A stretch of DNA of 64,000 nucleotides from Flavobacterium ginsengisoli (GCF_029625315.1 NZ_CP121110.1:2861001-2925000); one strand, 5' to 3'; shown: positions 1-9,345, numbered from the stretch's first letter. Notes: generated from the letters alone by a model not told the origin. Program-made: numbers and translations.

Positions 1-48
1 TCTTGGTTGTTTTGTTAAATTGTATGGTTTTATATAATGGCATTACTT

Positions 49-399
49 TTAATTTGGAGGAGTTATATCATCTTCTACTTCTGAACTTAAACCTGTAATA
101 TCATTTTCATAAGGCATTACATAGTAAAAATTCCACTTTTTATTTGCTTTCTTACAAGCTGCTATATAAGTGTTTTTATAAATTTCTTTCAAAAAAAGAT
201 CCTCACACTTATCTAATTCTTTACTAAACACTAATTTACTAAATATTAAATTCTCTGCCTCCGTAGGTTTTCTCCACGGATTTTCCAAAGACACCTCTTC
301 CCCTGCAATCATTACTGTCTCTGGTTCAATAAGTCTATTACACACCTTTGTTAAAAACAAAACAAAAACAACTATTAATATATATTTAAAAAATTTCAT
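49..399 (-). CDS. small membrane-anchored protein of unknown function
   Basis: I do not recognise this 116-residue protein. It starts with a basic and strongly hydrophobic segment (about residues 3-18), which reads as a signal anchor or uncleaved signal peptide. A lysine- and glutamate-rich, soluble-looking region follows, with three Cys at about 65, 82 and the segment end (Cys20). The C-terminal tail is acidic and ends in PPN. It is transcribed leftward, away from ahcY, and nothing upstream within the window suggests an operon. Its composition resembles the rest of the window. It is probably a real gene because the anchor-plus-domain layout is coherent and the start is followed by a typical Lys-rich signal, but no function can be given. 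Confidence 0.6.
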   Translation of the reverse strand: MKFFKYILIVVFVLFLTKVCNRLIEPETVMIAGEEVSLENPWRKPTEAENLIFSKLVFSKELDKCEDLFLKEIYKNTYIAACKKANKKWNFYYVMPYENDITGLSSEVEDDITPPN

Positions 400-618
400 C
401 TAATTAATTATTCTTTCTCTATATATGCAATACAAGTACTTACTCGATCGACACTGCATAAAAGATGCAGGAGATAGCATAATTAGCTTTTAAAAACCTT
501 TACAACTAACTTTCTAAAGATTAAGAAATTAAAGATTTCACAAATCTGACAGAAATTAGTAAAATTCAAAAGCTATTCCCTAAATTTGCAAAAATTTTAC
601 AATACAAATATACTATAA
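400..618. other. intergenic region between divergent genes
   Basis: This 219-base A+T-rich gap separates the leftward small gene from ahcY. Apart from the -7 box described separately I see no open frame, RNA gene or strong hairpin in it. Confidence 0.5.
581..588 (+). promoter_or_regulatory. probable -7 box of the ahcY promoter
   Basis: TAAATTTG matches the Bacteroidota -7 consensus TAnnTTTG exactly and lies 30 bases before the ahcY start codon. No clear -33 TTG is present at the usual 19-21 base distance, so the call rests on the -7 element and its position. Confidence 0.5.
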
Positions 619-1937
619 ATGAGTACAACGACTACGCCTTATGTGGCTTATAAAGTAAAAGACATTTCTCTAGCGGCTTGGGGGAGAAAAGAAATTGAAC
701 TAGCTGAAGCTGAAATGCCAGGTTTAATGGCACTTCGTGCTGAATACAAAGACGAACAACCATTAAAAGGTGCTCGTATTGCTGGATGTTTACACATGAC
801 GATTCAAACTGCTGTTTTGATCGAAACTTTAATTGCTCTTGGTGCAGAAGTTACTTGGTCTTCTTGTAACATTTTCTCTACTCAAGATCAAGCTGCTGCT
901 GCTATTGCTTCTTGCTGGAATTTCAGTTTACGCTTGGAAAGGTCTTGACGAAGAGTCATTTGATTGGTGTATTGAGCAAACTTTATTCTTTGGGGAAGAA
1001 AGAAAACCATTGAACATGATTCTTGATGATGGTGGAGATTTAACTAACATGGTTATTGATCGTTACCCAGAATTAGTTCCTGGAATTAAAGGTCTTTCTG
1101 AAGAAACTACAACTGGTGTTCACAGACTTTACGAAAGAGTAAAAGCTGGAACTTTACCAATGCCTGCTATCAATATTAACGACTCTGTTACTAAATCTAA
1201 ATTTGATAACAAATACGGTTGTAAAGAATCTGCTGTAGATGCTGTACGTCGTGCAACTGACTTAATGTTGGCTGGAAAAAGAGTTGTTGTTTGTGGATAT
1301 GGTGACGTTGGAAAAGGAACTGCTTGCTTCTTTCAGAGGTGCTGGTTCTATTGTAACAGTTACTGAAATCGATCCAATTTGTGCTTTACAAGCTGCAATG
1401 GACGGTTATGAAGTTAAAAAATTAAACACTGTAATTGCTAATGCTGATATCATCATTACAACTACAGGAAACAAAGATATCGTTCTTGGAGAGCACTTCG
1501 AACAAATGAAAGACAAAACTGTTGTTTGTAACATTGGTCACTTCGACAACGAAATTGATATGGCTTGGTTAAACAAAAACCATGGTGCATCTAAAATCGA
1601 AATCAAACCTCAGGTTGACAAATACAACATCAACGGAAAAGATATCATTATCTTGGCTGAAGGTCGTTTAGTAAACCTTGGTTGTGCTACAGGTCACCCA
1701 AGTTTTGTAATGAGTAACTCATTCACAAACCAAACTTTAGCTCAAATCGAATTATGGAACAACAGCGCAGCTTACAAAAATGAAGTTTACATGTTACCAA
1801 AACATTTAGATGAAAAAGTTGTCGCTTTACACTTAGCTAAATTAGGTGTTGAACTTGAAGTTCTAAGAGAAGATCAAGTCGCTTACATTGGTGTTGAAGT
1901 TCAAGGTCCATTCAAACCAGAATACTACAGATACTAA
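619..1937 (+). CDS. ahcY: adenosylhomocysteinase (frameshifted twice in this sequence)
   Basis: S-adenosyl-L-homocysteine hydrolase splits SAH into adenosine and homocysteine in the cytoplasm and keeps the activated-methyl cycle running. Visible family marks are the N-terminal substrate region with GCLHMT near residue 59, the STQDQAAAA segment, the Rossmann NAD site GYGDVGKG near residue 230, and the C-terminal KPEYYRY. Two single-T insertions break the frame: one near 912-913 (after IAS) and one at 1324-1325, where GCTGCT reads GCTTGCT. Removing both gives 438 residues, the normal family length. All three pieces are otherwise perfectly conserved in style, so these are most likely consensus errors in an essential-type housekeeping gene. 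A strong terminator follows. Confidence 0.95.
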
Positions 1938-1979
1938 TCTATTTAAGATTGTAGATCTTAGATTTAATTACATATTTCA

Positions 1980-2015
1980 AACCCGACAGGTTTTAAAAAC
2001 CTGTCGGGTTTTTTG
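1980..2015 (+). terminator. intrinsic terminator after ahcY
   Basis: A near-perfect stem (CCCGACAGGTTTT pairing with AAAACCTGTCGGG) is followed by a run of six T. It lies about 45 bases after the ahcY stop. Confidence 0.85.
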
Positions 2016-2129
2016 TTTTTATGTTTCAGGCAAAACATTTCTATCAAAAAATTGTACTTTTATAAATATCTGCTTACTTTTAATAACCAGAATAAGAATC
2101 TATTTATCAAATACTTAAATAGTAAAAAA

Positions 2130-4447
2130 TTGAAAAAAACATCTTATTTATTCGTCTTCTTATTTTTACTAAGTCTCCCACAAATTATTTTTTCTCAGGA
2201 AAAAAAGCCTAAAGTTGTGTTAGTACTAAGCGGTGGCGGCGCAAAAGGAATTGCACATATTCCTCTTTTGCAAAAATTAGATTCACTCCACATCGTTCCA
2301 GATCTTATTGTTGGAAATAGTATGGGAAGCATCATTGGCGGTTTGTATGCAATGGGCTATTCTGGAGATAGCATCGAAACAATGACCAAAAACATTAACT
2401 GGGATAAACTCCTTGGCGGAGGTCAATCGTTGCGAGCTGTAAGTGCCGAAGAAAAAAGAGAATTTCAAAGATACCTCGTAGGAATAGGCATTAAAGACGG
2501 AAAACTTAATAGTATTGGTTCTTTATTAAACGATCAAAATCTTAGAGAATATCTTTCTGAATTGACCTTTCCTGTTTATAATGTTAAAGATTTCGATAGT
2601 CTCTCCATACCTTTTAGGGCTATGGCCACTGATCTTGCTGAAGGAAAAGAAGTCATTTTAAGCAAAGGTAGTTTGGCTTATGCCATGAGAGCTAGTATGT
2701 CTTTACCCGCTATTTTTAAACCAATGCCTTACGAAAAATCAGTATTGGTAGATGGTGGAGTACTAAATAATTTCCCAACTGACGTTGCCAAACAAATGGG
2801 TGCTGACATTATTATTGGTAGTGACGTAGGTGGCGGAATGGAGCCCGTTGATAAGCTGAACAATATTATGACCGTATTAATGCAAACCAGCATGTTTCCG
2901 AGTAATATTAAAAACCCTGCAAACCGTGATTTATGTACCATTTTAGTTGATCATCTGCCCAATCTGCGTTTCTCCACAGCCGATTTTGCCGATAGCAATG
3001 AAATCTATAAGGATGGAAAAATAGCAACAAATCAAAACCTTCCTGCTTTAGTTGCCTTATCTGAAAAGTTAAAAGCATTTCCGCAACGAACTCACAAATT
3101 GCCTGATATGCCCAAGGAGTTTGTTCTTGACACTATTGTCTACAAAAAAATAAGTCCAGAAAACCTTCCTTTGGTAATTGGAAGAGCAAATCTTAAAACA
3201 CATGTAAAATATACCACAAAAGATTTGATTGCTGGTCTTAACAGGGCTATGGGTACTAATCTTTTTGAAGAGATAACATACAGTTATTTTATAAAAGACG
3301 AAGACAAACTCGGAATTACTTTGTTTGGATTTGAACGTGCTAAAAACCAACTGAACACCTCAATCCATTATGATACTTATAGAGGTGTTGGAATCATTTT
3401 TAACTACACCGGAAGAAACGTTCTAGCAGACGCTTCTCGCCTTTTAATCACCGCTGATATTGCAGAACAACCAAAAGCTAGAATCAATTATCAGAAAAAT
3501 TTTGGTGGACACCGAGAATGGTGGTGGATGACTGAAGGTTATGGCGCCTTATTAAGACAAGAGATTTACATTAATGGCAAGGCTTCAGACAATATGCTTT
3601 ATAATACTTTTGAATTTAACAATGAAATAAATAGAAATCTAAACTCTCTGAAAAGCTATTTTGGTTTTGGCCTAAACTATCATTACACTCATGTTAAACC
3701 AAAATATGATCGAGAATACAATCCGAATTCCCTTTCAATAAACGATTACAATTTTCACAACATTGAATTCAACATGCATTATTCTTATAATGATATGGAT
3801 AAGGTATATTTTGCTACAAACGGAACAATTATAAAATCAAATCTCGCACGATCATTTCTAGCAGATATTAACGCTACTTTCTCCGATCCAGCCTTAACAA
3901 ACATTTCTGGAGCGACAAATAATTATACTAAATTTGGTTTTACTTTTGAAAAAAGAGCACTCTTAAAAAAGAAAATCACAGGAATTATAGGGTTTGATTC
4001 TTATTTTATTTTTCAGGATAAACTTAAAGAAGATCAAATTTCATTTTCAGAATTTGGTTATGCTTCAAAATATTTCTTAGGCGGAATAATTCCAAGCTCC
4101 GGAAGTAACCGCTTTCAATTGCCTGGCCTGCACGAAGACGAGCTCAATGTTACACAATATATGGGGCTCAAACTGGGATCTCAAATAAATCTTATCGGAA
4201 AAATTTACCTAACCCCCATTTTAATATTGCTACAGTTGGTTTCAGTACTTTTGACAATTATATTAACCATGCATTTAATCCAAAAGGCAACTGGGACGAT
4301 AATATTGAACCAAGCCTAGTAATATCTGGAGGCGCGGCCATATCTTACGAATCCATTTTAGGCCCAATCCACTTTGATACTTCATGGATCAACAACATCG
4401 ACAAAGTGAGATTCTTTTTTAGCGTGGGCTTATCCCTTAATCCTTAA
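2130..4447 (+). CDS. patatin-like phospholipase with C-terminal outer-membrane domain (one frameshift)
   Basis: This is a predicted outer-membrane lipid acyl hydrolase of about 772 residues. I place the start at a TTG codon at 2130 because it opens a clean signal peptide (Lys-Lys, hydrophobic core, cleavage after FSQ); the open frame further upstream has no such logic. The patatin domain shows the SGGGAKG oxyanion loop, GNSMG with the nucleophile Ser near residue 64, and the DGG catalytic Asp near 208. The C-terminal half has alternating aromatic strands and resembles the BamA/Omp85-type barrel of two-domain patatins. The frame breaks near 4212, where a C run reads CCCCC and one more C is needed. 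Restoring it carries the protein to SVGLSLNP and the stop at 4445-4447, completing the barrel. Substrate unknown. Confidence 0.85.
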
Positions 4448-4510
4448 AAAAAAATAGCTTTAGGTTTTGTTTTTTTAAACAAACTGACACTTCAGACAAA
4501 AAAATTATCT

Positions 4511-4630
4511 GGGCGTGCCATCATCACGACAAGAGGGCAAAAATACTTTCTGCTTATTCGCCCTCTTGTCGCAATGCCGTCGGGCTATCCGCACTACTTC
4601 GGTAGTTTGCTCCTATCCCTCACGCACACG
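4511..4630. repeat. intergenic hairpin repeat, copy A
   Basis: This non-coding block holds two hairpins. One pairs GACAAGAGGGC (4528-4538) with GCCCTCTTGTC (4560-4570). The other is ACTACTTCGGTAGT (4593-4606). They sit within a frame reading CGGGCTATCCG ... CTATCCC. A divergent second copy with the same outer words and a different internal hairpin lies inverted at 48522-48603. I recall similar blocks scattered through Flavobacterium genomes, but only two are visible here. Confidence 0.5.
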
Positions 4631-4721
4631 TAAACCAAGAACCATTTAAATTAACAAGACATTTACAGTTTTTTTAGTTTATAACTTTAAATTTGAACTT
4701 AAAGCCTTTTAAATTCAAAAA

Positions 4722-5005
4722 ATGATCGAAAAAATTTCCTGTGACATTCACGGTTCAAAAGAAATGTCTTTTACCTGCATTCATATCGCAACTGCAATAG
4801 ATTCAAAAATCAAGTCGGATTTTTCTATTCAGAAGCCGAGGAAGATCTTCCACTAATTGCTTGGTGTGGTTCCTGCGAGCAATATCTTTTGGATAATGGT
4901 GAAGAATGGACAGAAACTTTTCAATCTCTCGCCGATTTCAAAATGCTTTGCTCCGATTGTTTTGAAGAATCAAAAAACAAGGAAGCAGAAGTTCATCTTA
5001 GATAA
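4722..5005 (+). CDS. small cysteine-containing protein of unknown function (one frameshift)
   Basis: An intact gene of about 94 residues appears once a single A is restored in the A run near 4809-4811. The product begins MIEKISCDIHG, has a second Cys near residue 20, a WCGSCEQYLL motif (CxxC) in the middle and CSDCFEE (CxxC) toward the end, and stops with EVHLR at 5003-5005. Paired CxxC motifs suggest metal binding, probably zinc. I do not recognise the family well enough to name a function. It lies 11 bases before the next gene in the same direction. Without the correction only fragments remain in two frames, so an automatic annotation would miss it. Confidence 0.6.
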
Positions 5006-5016
5006 ATTCATTTCAC

Positions 5017-6096
5017 ATGAAAAAGATTATTGCTCTTTTTATATTCGCCCTTTTTACTTGTTCAGTATTCGCCCAAAGTAATGACATTTGGACTGCATTC
5101 CCAAATAAAGACAGCACGCTTACTGGATTTAAAGACAAAAACGGAGTAGTCAAAATAGAACCAAAATTTACTGGATTTACAATCGCACAAAAATTTGAAA
5201 ACATAATGGCCGTTTCTGAAGAAGTAAACGGCAAATGGAACAGCTATTATTTAACCAAACAGGGAAAAATTGTTGGAGTAGACAGCTTGTATGTTTTTGA
5301 CAATGGACCCGATTGTGAAAATGAAGGATATATTAGATTTAAAGACCGCAAAACAGATAAAATGGGAGTCTTTAACAGCGAAGGAAAAATTGTAATTTCA
5401 GCTCAATACAGTAATTTGACCAAAGTAAGAAACGGAATGATTAGTGCTTTAAAAGATGCCGAAAAGCAACAAGATGGAGAACACTTTTTCTGGAAAGGTG
5501 GAAAAGAGTTTTTAATCGATATAAACAACAAAATTCTTATTGAAGATTTTGCCTATAATGATAATTTAAATTTCTATTCTGCAGAAAAATCAAAAGAACC
5601 TAACAAAGATCCAATAAGAGAAAGCTTTCTTGGAGTTGACGGACAATACTATTCTTTTATAAATTTCGATAAAGAGTTTAAACATTGGCTCGAAAACACC
5701 TTGCTTAAAGACTTATCTAAAGCCAATTTAGAGAAACATTCTTTCGATAAAATCACCTATTGGAAAGAAACAGACGGCTGGATCCATGCCCCAAAAACAA
5801 AATTTATCAATCAGAATTATACTTATTTAAAACTAAAACTTCAGGAACTTAAAAATCCAAAAACAGATTATTTTATTTCTTCTGGCGGATTAAATCAGTT
5901 TATTTTTGAATCGGACGAATACGACATTTATTTCAACAATTGTAACGAATCTAAAGATTGGATTTATCCAACAATGGATATTGTTATCAATCCAAAAAAC
6001 AAAACCGATCGTGGGCAAGATCATTTTGAATTTTTAAGAACAGAAAACGGATACAAGCTAATAAGTGTTTCTTCTAGAACAGATAATCTTAAATAA
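5017..6096 (+). CDS. secreted WG-repeat-like protein of unknown function
   Basis: The 359-residue product has a clear signal peptide (residues 1-19, cleaved after FAQ). Its N-terminal half has repeated units in the style of WG/KWG repeats: GFKDKNGVVKIEPKF, YLTKQGKIVGVDSLYVF and VFNSEGKIVISAQYS, each a short beta-hairpin ending in a turn with Gly-Lys. The C-terminal half is a mixed region without a motif I know. Such proteins are usually exported and bind other molecules, and no catalytic residues are evident. It follows the small Cys protein closely and may be co-transcribed with it. Confidence 0.65.
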   Translation: MKKIIALFIFALFTCSVFAQSNDIWTAFPNKDSTLTGFKDKNGVVKIEPKFTGFTIAQKFENIMAVSEEVNGKWNSYYLTKQGKIVGVDSLYVFDNGPDCENEGYIRFKDRKTDKMGVFNSEGKIVISAQYSNLTKVRNGMISALKDAEKQQDGEHFFWKGGKEFLIDINNKILIEDFAYNDNLNFYSAEKSKEPNKDPIRESFLGVDGQYYSFINFDKEFKHWLENTLLKDLSKANLEKHSFDKITYWKETDGWIHAPKTKFINQNYTYLKLKLQELKNPKTDYFISSGGLNQFIFESDEYDIYFNNCNESKDWIYPTMDIVINPKNKTDRGQDHFEFLRTENGYKLISVSSRTDNLK

Positions 6097-6113
6097 TTTT
6101 CAGCTTTAAAATT

Positions 6114-6121
6114 TACCTTTG
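6114..6121 (+). promoter_or_regulatory. probable -7 box upstream of the SMR gene
   Basis: TACCTTTG matches TAnnTTTG and ends 14 bases before the ATG at 6136. The -33 element is not obvious, so confidence is moderate. Confidence 0.45.
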
Positions 6122-6135
6122 TAAAAAAGTGAACT

Positions 6136-6468
6136 ATGAAGAATTTTCTATTTTTATTTCTCGCTATAATCTTCGAAATCATTGCTACGTCAGCATTAAA
6201 AAAATCCGAAGAATTTACCAAAATGCTTCCAAGTATTATTACCATAATTGGCTATTGCGGTGCATTTTATTGTTTGAGTTTTGCCATTAGAACCATTCCT
6301 GTTGGTTTTGCTTACGCTATTTGGTCTGGGGTTGGTATTGTTTTAATTACGATTATTGGCGCTATTTTCTTTAAAGAAATTCCAGATTTGCCAGCAATTA
6401 TAGGTCTTGCATTAATTGTAATTGGTGTTATTGTGATCAATGTTTTTTCTAAAACAACGGCACATTAA
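6136..6468 (+). CDS. small multidrug resistance (SMR) family exporter
   Basis: The 110-residue protein has four transmembrane helices, the standard SMR length, and acts as a dimeric proton-coupled exporter of cationic compounds in the inner membrane. The essential membrane Glu is at residue 14 (AIIFEIIATSAL). The family signatures PVGFAYAIWSGVGIV in helix 3 and the IPDLPAIIGLALIVIGV region in helix 4 are also present. It resembles EmrE/SugE-type proteins, and I cannot separate drug from guanidinium exporters by eye. The GNAT gene starts 15 bases downstream, so the two are probably co-transcribed. Confidence 0.9.
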   Translation: MKNFLFLFLAIIFEIIATSALKKSEEFTKMLPSIITIIGYCGAFYCLSFAIRTIPVGFAYAIWSGVGIVLITIIGAIFFKEIPDLPAIIGLALIVIGVIVINVFSKTTAH

Positions 6469-6483
6469 TTTAAATTTCAAAAA

Positions 6484-6948
6484 ATGTTTTTTAGAAAAGC
6501 TCTACTTTCTGATCTAGAAGAAATGCAAAAATTATTTGCAGAAACCATTCAATCTGTTTGCAAAAGCGATTATAATTCAGAGCAAATTAAGGTTTGGGTT
6601 TCTGGTGCAAAAAACAAAGAACGTTGGCTCGATGTAATTAACACACAATTTATCGAATTGGCAATTATTGACAATAAAATTGTTGGGTTTGGAACTCTAA
6701 AAAACGAAAACTATATTGATCTATTGTTTATTCATAAAGACTTTCAACGCCAAGCAATTGCAGATAAAATTATAAACAAATTAGAATTCGAAGCTAAAAA
6801 AAATCATTCAAAATTTATAACTTCTGATGTAAGCATAACTGCAAAACCGTTTTTTGAGAAGAAAGGTTATATTGTAAAAGCAGAACAAAAAAACATTTTA
6901 AAAGGAGTAGAAATCATAAATTATAAAATGAAAAAAGTACTTTTTTAA
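6484..6948 (+). CDS. GNAT-family N-acetyltransferase
   Basis: The 154-residue protein has the GCN5-related fold: an N-terminal FRKALLSDLEEMQKLF segment, the central strand IVGFGTLKNENYIDLLFIHKDFQRQAIADKI, which corresponds to motif A (acetyl-CoA pyrophosphate loop Q/R-x-x-x-x-A), and the C-terminal FFEKKGYIVKAEQ, which is motif B. The usual G-x-G of the acetyl-CoA loop is weak (RQAIAD), as in several bacterial YafP-type members. The substrate is unknown. It sits directly after an SMR exporter, a pairing often seen in defence against toxic amines, but that link is inference. Confidence 0.8.
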   Translation: MFFRKALLSDLEEMQKLFAETIQSVCKSDYNSEQIKVWVSGAKNKERWLDVINTQFIELAIIDNKIVGFGTLKNENYIDLLFIHKDFQRQAIADKIINKLEFEAKKNHSKFITSDVSITAKPFFEKKGYIVKAEQKNILKGVEIINYKMKKVLF

Positions 6949-7057
6949 TTGTTGTAGATTTTAGATTTGAAACTTGAAACTTGAAATAAAAGCAATTTCA
7001 GCAAGTTTCGGATTTTATACCTTTAAAAACCAAACGATATTTGTATTATAAAATTGA

Positions 7058-7906
7058 ATGAAGATGAATACACAGGAAACCATCAATTATAATCGTATCG
7101 CTGAAGCTATAGATTATATCAAAGCTAATTTTAAAGATCAGCCCAATCTGGATGAAGTTGCAGAAAAAGTACATTTAAGTCCATTTCATTTTCAACGTCT
7201 TTTTAGCGAATGGGCAGGAACGAGTCCGAAGAAGTTTTTACAATATACGAGCATCGAACACGCAAAAAAACTACTCAAAGAAAGTCAGGCAACCATTTCT
7301 GAAACAGCTTTTGAAACAGGACTTTCAGGAACAAGTCGTCTACATGATTTATTTGTAAATATTGAAGGTATGACACCTGCCGAATATAAAAACGGAGGAA
7401 AAAATCTTGAAATCAACTACAGTTTTGCCGAAAGTCCGTTTGGAAATATTGTTGTTGCCTCTACTTCAAAAGGCGTTTGTTTTATGGCTTTCGCCGAAGA
7501 TGAAATAACTGGATTTATCGCTTTAAAAGATAAATTCCCGAATGCCCAATTTTCGAAAAAACTGGATTTATCTCAACAAAATGCCTTATTCATTTTTCAA
7601 AACGACTGGAGTAAATTATCAGAAATTAAATTGCATTTAAAAGGAACCGATTTTCAATTGAAAGTATGGGAAGCTTTGCTAAAAATCCCAATGGGACAGC
7701 TTTCTACTTACGGTTCTATTGCACATCAAATTCAAAAACCAAATGCTTCTCGCGCGGTTGGAACAGCAATTGGAAGTAATCCTGTTGCTTTTTTAATTCC
7801 TTGTCACCGCGTTATTCAATCTTCGGGAACATTTGGCGGTTACATGTGGGGAAACACTCGAAAAACAGCAATTATTGGCTGGGAAGGTGCGCAAATAAAT
7901 CCATAG
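7058..7906 (+). CDS. Ada-like AraC regulator fused to O6-methylguanine-DNA methyltransferase
   Basis: The 282-residue protein joins an N-terminal AraC helix-turn-helix region (about residues 10-105, with VHLSPFHFQRLFSEWAG and the second helix up to EGMTPAEYKNGG) to an Ogt-type suicide methyltransferase (about 115-282). The methyl-acceptor Cys is at about residue 249 in IPCHRVIQ, preceded by the SRAVGTAIGSNP DNA-binding helix. In Escherichia coli Ada a zinc methylphosphotriester domain precedes these two. It is absent here and is encoded separately 1.2 kb downstream. ATG codons at 7058 and 7064 are both possible. It is the likely activator and a direct repair enzyme of the alkylation island. 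Confidence 0.9.
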   Translation: MKMNTQETINYNRIAEAIDYIKANFKDQPNLDEVAEKVHLSPFHFQRLFSEWAGTSPKKFLQYTSIEHAKKLLKESQATISETAFETGLSGTSRLHDLFVNIEGMTPAEYKNGGKNLEINYSFAESPFGNIVVASTSKGVCFMAFAEDEITGFIALKDKFPNAQFSKKLDLSQQNALFIFQNDWSKLSEIKLHLKGTDFQLKVWEALLKIPMGQLSTYGSIAHQIQKPNASRAVGTAIGSNPVAFLIPCHRVIQSSGTFGGYMWGNTRKTAIIGWEGAQINP

Positions 7907-7913
7907 TTTTTTT

Positions 7914-7968
7914 GCCACAAATTCACGATTTTTTAGATCTATGCGAATACAATTCGTGAATTTGTGGC
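7914..7968. repeat. intergenic inverted repeat
   Basis: Perfect 15-base arms (GCCACAAATTCACGA at 7914-7928 and its complement at 7954-7968) flank a 25-base loop. T and A runs outside the arms would allow it to act as a terminator on either strand. It separates the Ada-like gene from the oxygenase gene. Confidence 0.65.
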
Positions 7969-7997
7969 GGAAAAAAATCTCAATCTAAAACTTCTTT

Positions 7998-8711
7998 ATG
8001 CAAAATATACAATCAAAAATTGCTTCTCAAAACTGGGAAAGCATTACCGAATCTATGCACGAAAATGGCTTTGCTATTATTTCAAATGTGTTGAATAATG
8101 AACAATGCGAAGACTTAAAATTTGATTATGACAATCCCAATTTATATCGAAAAACAGTTGTTATGGAACGTTATCGATTTGGTTTAGGAGAATACAAATA
8201 TTTTAATTATCCTCTTCCTGATTTGATTGAAAAAATTCGGTCTTCGATTTATCCTAAACTGGCTCCAATTGCTAATTCTTGGATGAAAGTTTTAAATATT
8301 GACACGGTATTTCCAGAGAAACATGAAGATTTGCTAAAACAATGTCATGACAATAACCAGCTCAAAGCTACAGTTCTAATTCTAAAATATGGAAAAAGCG
8401 GTTTTAATACTTTACATCAGGATTTGTATGGTGATGTTTATTTTCCTATTCAAATTGTGCTTTTCCTAAACGAACCCGATGAAGATTTTACGGGTGGTGA
8501 ATTTGTTTTGACACAGCAAACTCCACGAGCACAATCTAAAGCGATTGTTTTGAAACCCAAAAAGGGAGATGTTTTAGTTTTTACAACCAATTTTAGACCT
8601 GTAAAAGGCACGAAAGGCTACTATCGTGTAAACATGAAACATGGTGTAAGCGAAGTGCATTCTGGTGAAAGATATACGTTAGGTATTATTTTTCATGATG
8701 CGTTAAATTAA
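7998..8711 (+). CDS. 2OG-Fe(II) oxygenase of the damaged-DNA oxygenase family (PF09859-like)
   Basis: The 237-residue protein matches, from memory, the family described as oxygenases acting on methylated damaged DNA (Pfam Oxygenase-NA). Family marks are RYRFGLGEYKYFNYPLP, SWMKVLNID, the iron ligands His140 and Asp142 in LHQDLYGD, GGEFVLTQQTPRAQSKAI, the distal His near residue 215 in KHGVSEVHSGERYTLG with the 2-oxoglutarate-binding Arg just after, and the terminal IFHDA. It is not AlkB, which is encoded 600 bases further on. Its place between the Ada-like protein and AlkB supports a role in oxidative demethylation of DNA. The exact lesion is unknown. Confidence 0.85.
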   Translation: MQNIQSKIASQNWESITESMHENGFAIISNVLNNEQCEDLKFDYDNPNLYRKTVVMERYRFGLGEYKYFNYPLPDLIEKIRSSIYPKLAPIANSWMKVLNIDTVFPEKHEDLLKQCHDNNQLKATVLILKYGKSGFNTLHQDLYGDVYFPIQIVLFLNEPDEDFTGGEFVLTQQTPRAQSKAIVLKPKKGDVLVFTTNFRPVKGTKGYYRVNMKHGVSEVHSGERYTLGIIFHDALN

Positions 8712-8754
8712 GGTTCAAAGGTACAGTGACGCAAAGTTTTTTTCTCATTTTATT

Positions 8755-8853
8755 TCATTTCGACGAAGGAGAAATCTTCTCGAGAAGCTCGACAAAAATT
8801 GGATTTTCGTTACGGAGTTACTTGCGAAGATTTCTCCTTCGTCGAAATGACAA
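8755..8853. repeat. dispersed hairpin repeat, copy 1
   Basis: Perfect 22-base terminal inverted arms lie at 8757-8778 and 8827-8848; the core of the arm is CGACGAAGGAGAAATC. They flank about 48 bases that include GAAGCTCGACAAA and TTACGGAGTTACT. A copy of about 90 percent identity lies at 48333-48430 in the same orientation. It is non-coding, with no transposase nearby, and could fold into one long hairpin. Confidence 0.85.
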
Positions 8854-8920
8854 ACTATATAGAAACTGTATCAAAAAACTTTGCGTTTTCGCGACTTTGC
8901 GAGAAATTTATCCGCTCGAA

Positions 8921-8940
8921 AGACGCATTGCAATGCATCT
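8921..8940. repeat. 20-base palindrome, copy 1
   Basis: AGACGCATTGCAATGCATCT is nearly self-complementary. It matches the element at 9052-9071 at about 16 of 20 positions. Confidence 0.5.
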
Positions 8941-9051
8941 ACACAACGTAATCCACAAAGACATTTTCCTCGCAGATACCAAAGAATTAAACAGATTTTT
9001 AATCATAATAATTCCTCTAATCTGTAGCAGATTAAAAACCAATCTTTGCGT

Positions 9052-9071
9052 AGACGCACTGCGGTGCGTCT
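9052..9071. repeat. 20-base palindrome, copy 2
   Basis: AGACGCACTGCGGTGCGTCT folds as a GACGCAC/GTGCGTC stem. It is related to the palindrome at 8921-8940. Confidence 0.55.
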
Positions 9072-9099
9072 CTACAGAATAAAATATCTATAAAAATAA

Positions 9100-9345
9100 A
9101 TGGTAAAACATAGCAAAATAACCGATTTGGACCTTCTAAATAAAATTAAAAAAGGCGAAATTTGTTTCGGTGGCAACCAGAAATTAAAAATCTACGGAAC
9201 ACTGAAATGTACTTCGGGGAAAAGAATGAAAAGAGAAAATCGGGTTTTCTTTTTATCTGAAAATGAAGCGAGAGAAAATGGTTTCAGACCTTGCGGACAT
9301 TGCATGAAATCAGAATATCAAAAATGGAAAAATGGACTTATTTAA
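9100..9345 (+). CDS. stand-alone Ada metal-binding domain protein
   Basis: This 81-residue protein aligns by eye with the N-terminal zinc domain of Ada, which repairs methylphosphotriesters by transfer to a Cys. RENRVFFLSENEARENGFRPCGHC is the typical second half (E. coli RENV...AGFRPCKRC). Cys are present at 22, 37, 65 and 68. Cys37 (KCTSGK) aligns with the acceptor Cys38 of Ada, but the residue matching Ada Cys42 is not Cys, so one zinc ligand seems replaced, perhaps by Cys22. Its end overlaps the start of alkB by 14 bases, which implies translational coupling. It supplies the part missing from the AraC-Ogt fusion upstream. Confidence 0.8.
   Translation: MVKHSKITDLDLLNKIKKGEICFGGNQKLKIYGTLKCTSGKRMKRENRVFFLSENEARENGFRPCGHCMKSEYQKWKNGLI

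Larger units (their letters stand above)
8712..9099. other. repeat-filled intergenic region
   Basis: This 388-base gap contains one 99-base dispersed hairpin repeat and two related 20-base palindromes, which are listed separately. The open frame that crosses it is an accident of the repeat. I see no gene here. Confidence 0.7.

Noticed and set aside
2013..2129. N-terminal extension of the patatin protein from an upstream ATG
   Set aside because: The stretch overlaps the ahcY terminator, has no signal-peptide logic, and would place the real signal peptide inside the protein.
8726..9082. 118-codon open frame after the oxygenase gene
   Set aside because: It runs straight through the 99-base hairpin repeat and the palindromes and has no protein-like composition; it is a by-product of the repeat.
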